A stretch of DNA of 7,670 nucleotides from Pseudomonadota bacterium (lineage in GTDB: Bacteria > Desulfobacterota > Anaeroferrophillalia > Anaeroferrophillales > Tharpellaceae), in the NCBI GenBank assembly GCA_015486445.1, contig WFRT01000006.1:1-7670 (forward strand), given 5' to 3'. Of this stretch, positions 6,249 through 7,670 are shown piece by piece; position 1 is the first letter of the stretch, and each line of letters opens with the position of its first letter. The position numbers and the translations under genes were made by a program. The notes below the pieces were generated by a model. It made no database searches, had not been told where the DNA came from, and worked only from the letters and a program-made list of their open reading frames with translations.

Positions 6249-7418
6249 ATGCCCACCAAAGACTATCTTTTCTCTTCCGAATCGGTGACCGAAGGACACC
6301 CCGACAAGGTTGCCGACCAGATTTCGGATGCCATTCTCGACAGTATCATTGGCCAGGATCCCGACTGCCGGGTGGCCTGCGAAACCCTGGTGACCACCGG
6401 GATGGCCGTGATCGCCGGTGAGATAACCACCGATTGTTATGTCGACATTCCGGCGATTGTCCGCGAAACCATCAAGAAAATCGGCTACAACGATTCGGCG
6501 ATGGGGTTTGACTGGGAGACCTGTGCGGTGCTGACCAGCATCGACAAGCAGTCTCCCGATATTTCGATGGGGGTGACTCCCGGCGAGGGGCTCTTCAAGG
6601 AACAGGGGGCCGGCGACCAGGGGCTGATGTTCGGCTACGCCAGCAACGACACCGAGGAGCTGATGCCGATGCCGATCACCTTCGCCCATCGTCTTACCCG
6701 GCAGCTTTCCCGGGTGCGCAAGAAAGGAATCCTGCCGTTTCTACGGCCTGACGGCAAATCCCAGGTGACGATCCAGTATGAAAACTTTCTGCCGAAGCGG
6801 ATTGACGCGGTTGTCGTTTCGAGCCAGCATACCCCGGAGGTAAACTATGAGAACCTCAAGGAGGCGATTGTCGAAGAGGTGATCAAAAAGTCCCTGCCGG
6901 CCGATATGATCGACAAGGAGACCAGGATTTTTGTCAATCCGACCGGCCGTTTCGTAGTCGGCGGACCGATGGGTGACTGCGGCCTGACCGGCCGCAAGAT
7001 CATTGTCGATTCCTACGGTGGCAAGGGGGGCCACGGCGGCGGCTGTTTCTCCGGCAAGGACCCCAGCAAAGTCGATCGCTCGGCCTCTTACATGGCCCGC
7101 TATGTGGCCAAGAACCTGGTGGCGGCGGGGCTGGCGGCCAAGTGCGAGGTCCAGCTTGCCTATGCCATCGGCGTGGCCGAGCCGATCAGTGTCATGGTCA
7201 ACACCTTCGGCACCGGCAAAATCACCTCCGAACGCCTGGCCGAACTGGTGCGCCGGCATTTCCGGTTGCGGCCGACCGGGATCATTGAAAGTCTTGACCT
7301 GTTGCGCCCGATCTACCAGAGGACCGCGGCCTACGGCCATTTCGGCCGCCGTGAAAAGCCCGGCTTCACCTGGGAAGAGACCAACCTTGCCGAGACGTTG
7401 CGGGAAGCGGCGCTGTAG
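6249..7418 (+). CDS. metK: S-adenosylmethionine synthetase (methionine adenosyltransferase)
   Basis: MetK makes S-adenosylmethionine from methionine and ATP, releasing phosphate and pyrophosphate, in the cytoplasm as a Mg2+ and K+ dependent oligomer. From the ATG at 6249 it has 389 residues (E. coli 384). The N-terminal SESVTEGHPDKVADQISDA holds the ATP-contacting His17. GAGDQGLMFGYA (120-131) holds Asp123. GGPMGDCGLTGRKIIVDSYGG (from about 238) holds Arg249 and Lys250, and the phosphate-binding loop GGGCFSGKDPSKVDRS has Lys270, Lys274 and Asp276. The flexible active-site lid is present around residues 100-110. All recognised catalytic residues are intact. Compared with the usual GGMARHGGGAFSGKD, this protein reads GGKGGHGGGCFSGKD, an Arg-to-Gly and an Ala-to-Cys change next to the active site. 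A 72-base gap separates it from ptsI, so it may have its own promoter or be read through; I see no SAM riboswitch. Confidence 0.98.
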   Translation: MPTKDYLFSSESVTEGHPDKVADQISDAILDSIIGQDPDCRVACETLVTTGMAVIAGEITTDCYVDIPAIVRETIKKIGYNDSAMGFDWETCAVLTSIDKQSPDISMGVTPGEGLFKEQGAGDQGLMFGYASNDTEELMPMPITFAHRLTRQLSRVRKKGILPFLRPDGKSQVTIQYENFLPKRIDAVVVSSQHTPEVNYENLKEAIVEEVIKKSLPADMIDKETRIFVNPTGRFVVGGPMGDCGLTGRKIIVDSYGGKGGHGGGCFSGKDPSKVDRSASYMARYVAKNLVAAGLAAKCEVQLAYAIGVAEPISVMVNTFGTGKITSERLAELVRRHFRLRPTGIIESLDLLRPIYQRTAAYGHFGRREKPGFTWEETNLAETLREAAL

Positions 7419-7435
7419 GCGAAAGGTAACTATTC

Positions 7436-7467
7436 AGCCGCATACGGGGTCGGGTGTGGCTTTTCTT
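7436..7467 (+). terminator. Probable intrinsic terminator after metK
   Basis: AGCCGCA (7436-7442) pairs with TGTGGCT (7455-7461) over seven base pairs, including one G-U wobble, around a 12-base loop, and runs into TTTTCTT (7461-7467). It lies 17 bases after the metK stop. The stem is modest and the T-run is interrupted by a C. The right arm and part of the loop also belong to the large inverted repeat that follows, so the two folds would compete. Confidence 0.45.
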
Positions 7468-7650
7468 CGCTAAGCGTTAAGATTTCTGTTTTTCTTTTCG
7501 CTCGCTCCGCCCGCACCCCAAGGGCACTTCCGTTGGGCGCATGCAAAACTCGCTATGCTTAAGACAGTTGCAATGCTTATGGGCTCCCGCTCGGCTTAAG
7601 AAAAACAACGAAATCTTTCCGAAATCGCTCAGAAAACCACCCCCGCCCCC
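7446..7650. repeat. Imperfect inverted-repeat element of about 205 bp in the non-coding tail
   Basis: Two arms of just over 50 bp flank a centre of about 100 bp. The outer part pairs GGGGTCGGGTGTGG (7446-7459) and TTTTCT (7461-7466) with the complement at 7631-7650; 18 of 20 positions match once C7460 is treated as a bulge. The inner part pairs AAGATTTCTGTTTTTCTT (7479-7496) with AAGAAAAACAACGAAATCTT (7598-7617), perfect except for a 2-base bulge. Between these, about 12 bases align poorly. No ORF in it looks like a gene, and base composition shifts from GC-rich coding to mixed A/T-rich and C-rich tracts. I see no clear target-site duplication. It could be a small non-autonomous element, a dispersed intergenic repeat or a large transcript-end structure. 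Its far edge is close to the window end. Confidence 0.6.
7539..7576. repeat. Inner imperfect hairpin within the post-metK element
   Basis: GCATGCAAAACT (7539-7550) and AGTTGCAATGC (7566-7576) are near reverse complements, differing by small bulges, around a 15-base loop containing the palindrome CTTAAG (7558-7563). GCTTAAG recurs at 7594-7600. A further short stem, CCCAA (7517-7521) with TTGGG (7533-7537), lies just upstream. Nested stems inside the larger inverted repeat suggest a folded RNA or DNA unit rather than random spacer. Confidence 0.4.
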
Positions 7651-7670
7651 TCCTGAAAGAAGGGAGATAG

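Noticed and set aside
7003..7473. 156-codon open frame overlapping the end of metK and running into the tail
   Set aside because: It is in a different frame from metK, is Ser/Arg/Pro-rich as expected of an out-of-frame reading, and has no own ribosome binding site.
7656..7670. Purine-rich AAGGGAG near the window end as a ribosome binding site for a next gene
   Set aside because: No start codon follows within the window, so nothing can be supported.

Overview
The window is high-GC, gene-dense bacterial DNA with every recognisable gene on the plus strand. The combination of RapZ, a full mannose-family PTS (IIA, IIB, IIC and IID as separate proteins), HPr with both His15 and Ser46, and Enzyme I followed by metK resembles clusters in Desulfobacterota (former Deltaproteobacteria). 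That placement rests on protein style and gene order only. No rRNA or other taxonomic marker is present.

Layout: (1) 1-657, the C-terminal half of hisD (histidinol dehydrogenase), cut by the window edge. (2) 662-1552, rapZ, 4 bases after hisD. (3) 1553-1686, a 134-base gap with no convincing promoter, holding two tiny chained ORFs. (4) 1687-4046, four tightly packed genes for PTS EIIA, EIIB, EIIC and EIID of the mannose/fructose/sorbose family. (5) 4091-6176, ptsH (HPr) and ptsI (Enzyme I), overlapping by 8 bases. (6) 6177-6201, a strong 10-bp hairpin directly after the ptsI stop. (7) 6249-7418, metK. (8) 7419-7670, a non-coding stretch with a probable terminator and a roughly 205-bp imperfect inverted-repeat element.

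The PTS genes form a complete phosphorelay: PEP to EI (His212) to HPr (His15) to EIIA (His9) to EIIB (His14), then to a sugar carried by EIIC/EIID. All phosphorylation-site residues are visible, so the chain looks functional. EIIC and EIID are somewhat compact, and the substrate cannot be read from sequence. HPr keeps Ser46, the HPr kinase target, but no hprK lies in the window. RapZ next to the PTS suggests a link between PTS state and RapZ-dependent regulation, which is inference.

Most of the window is ordinary housekeeping and PTS content. The least explained part is the inverted-repeat element after metK. I found no CRISPR array, tRNA, rRNA, transposase or clearly new system.
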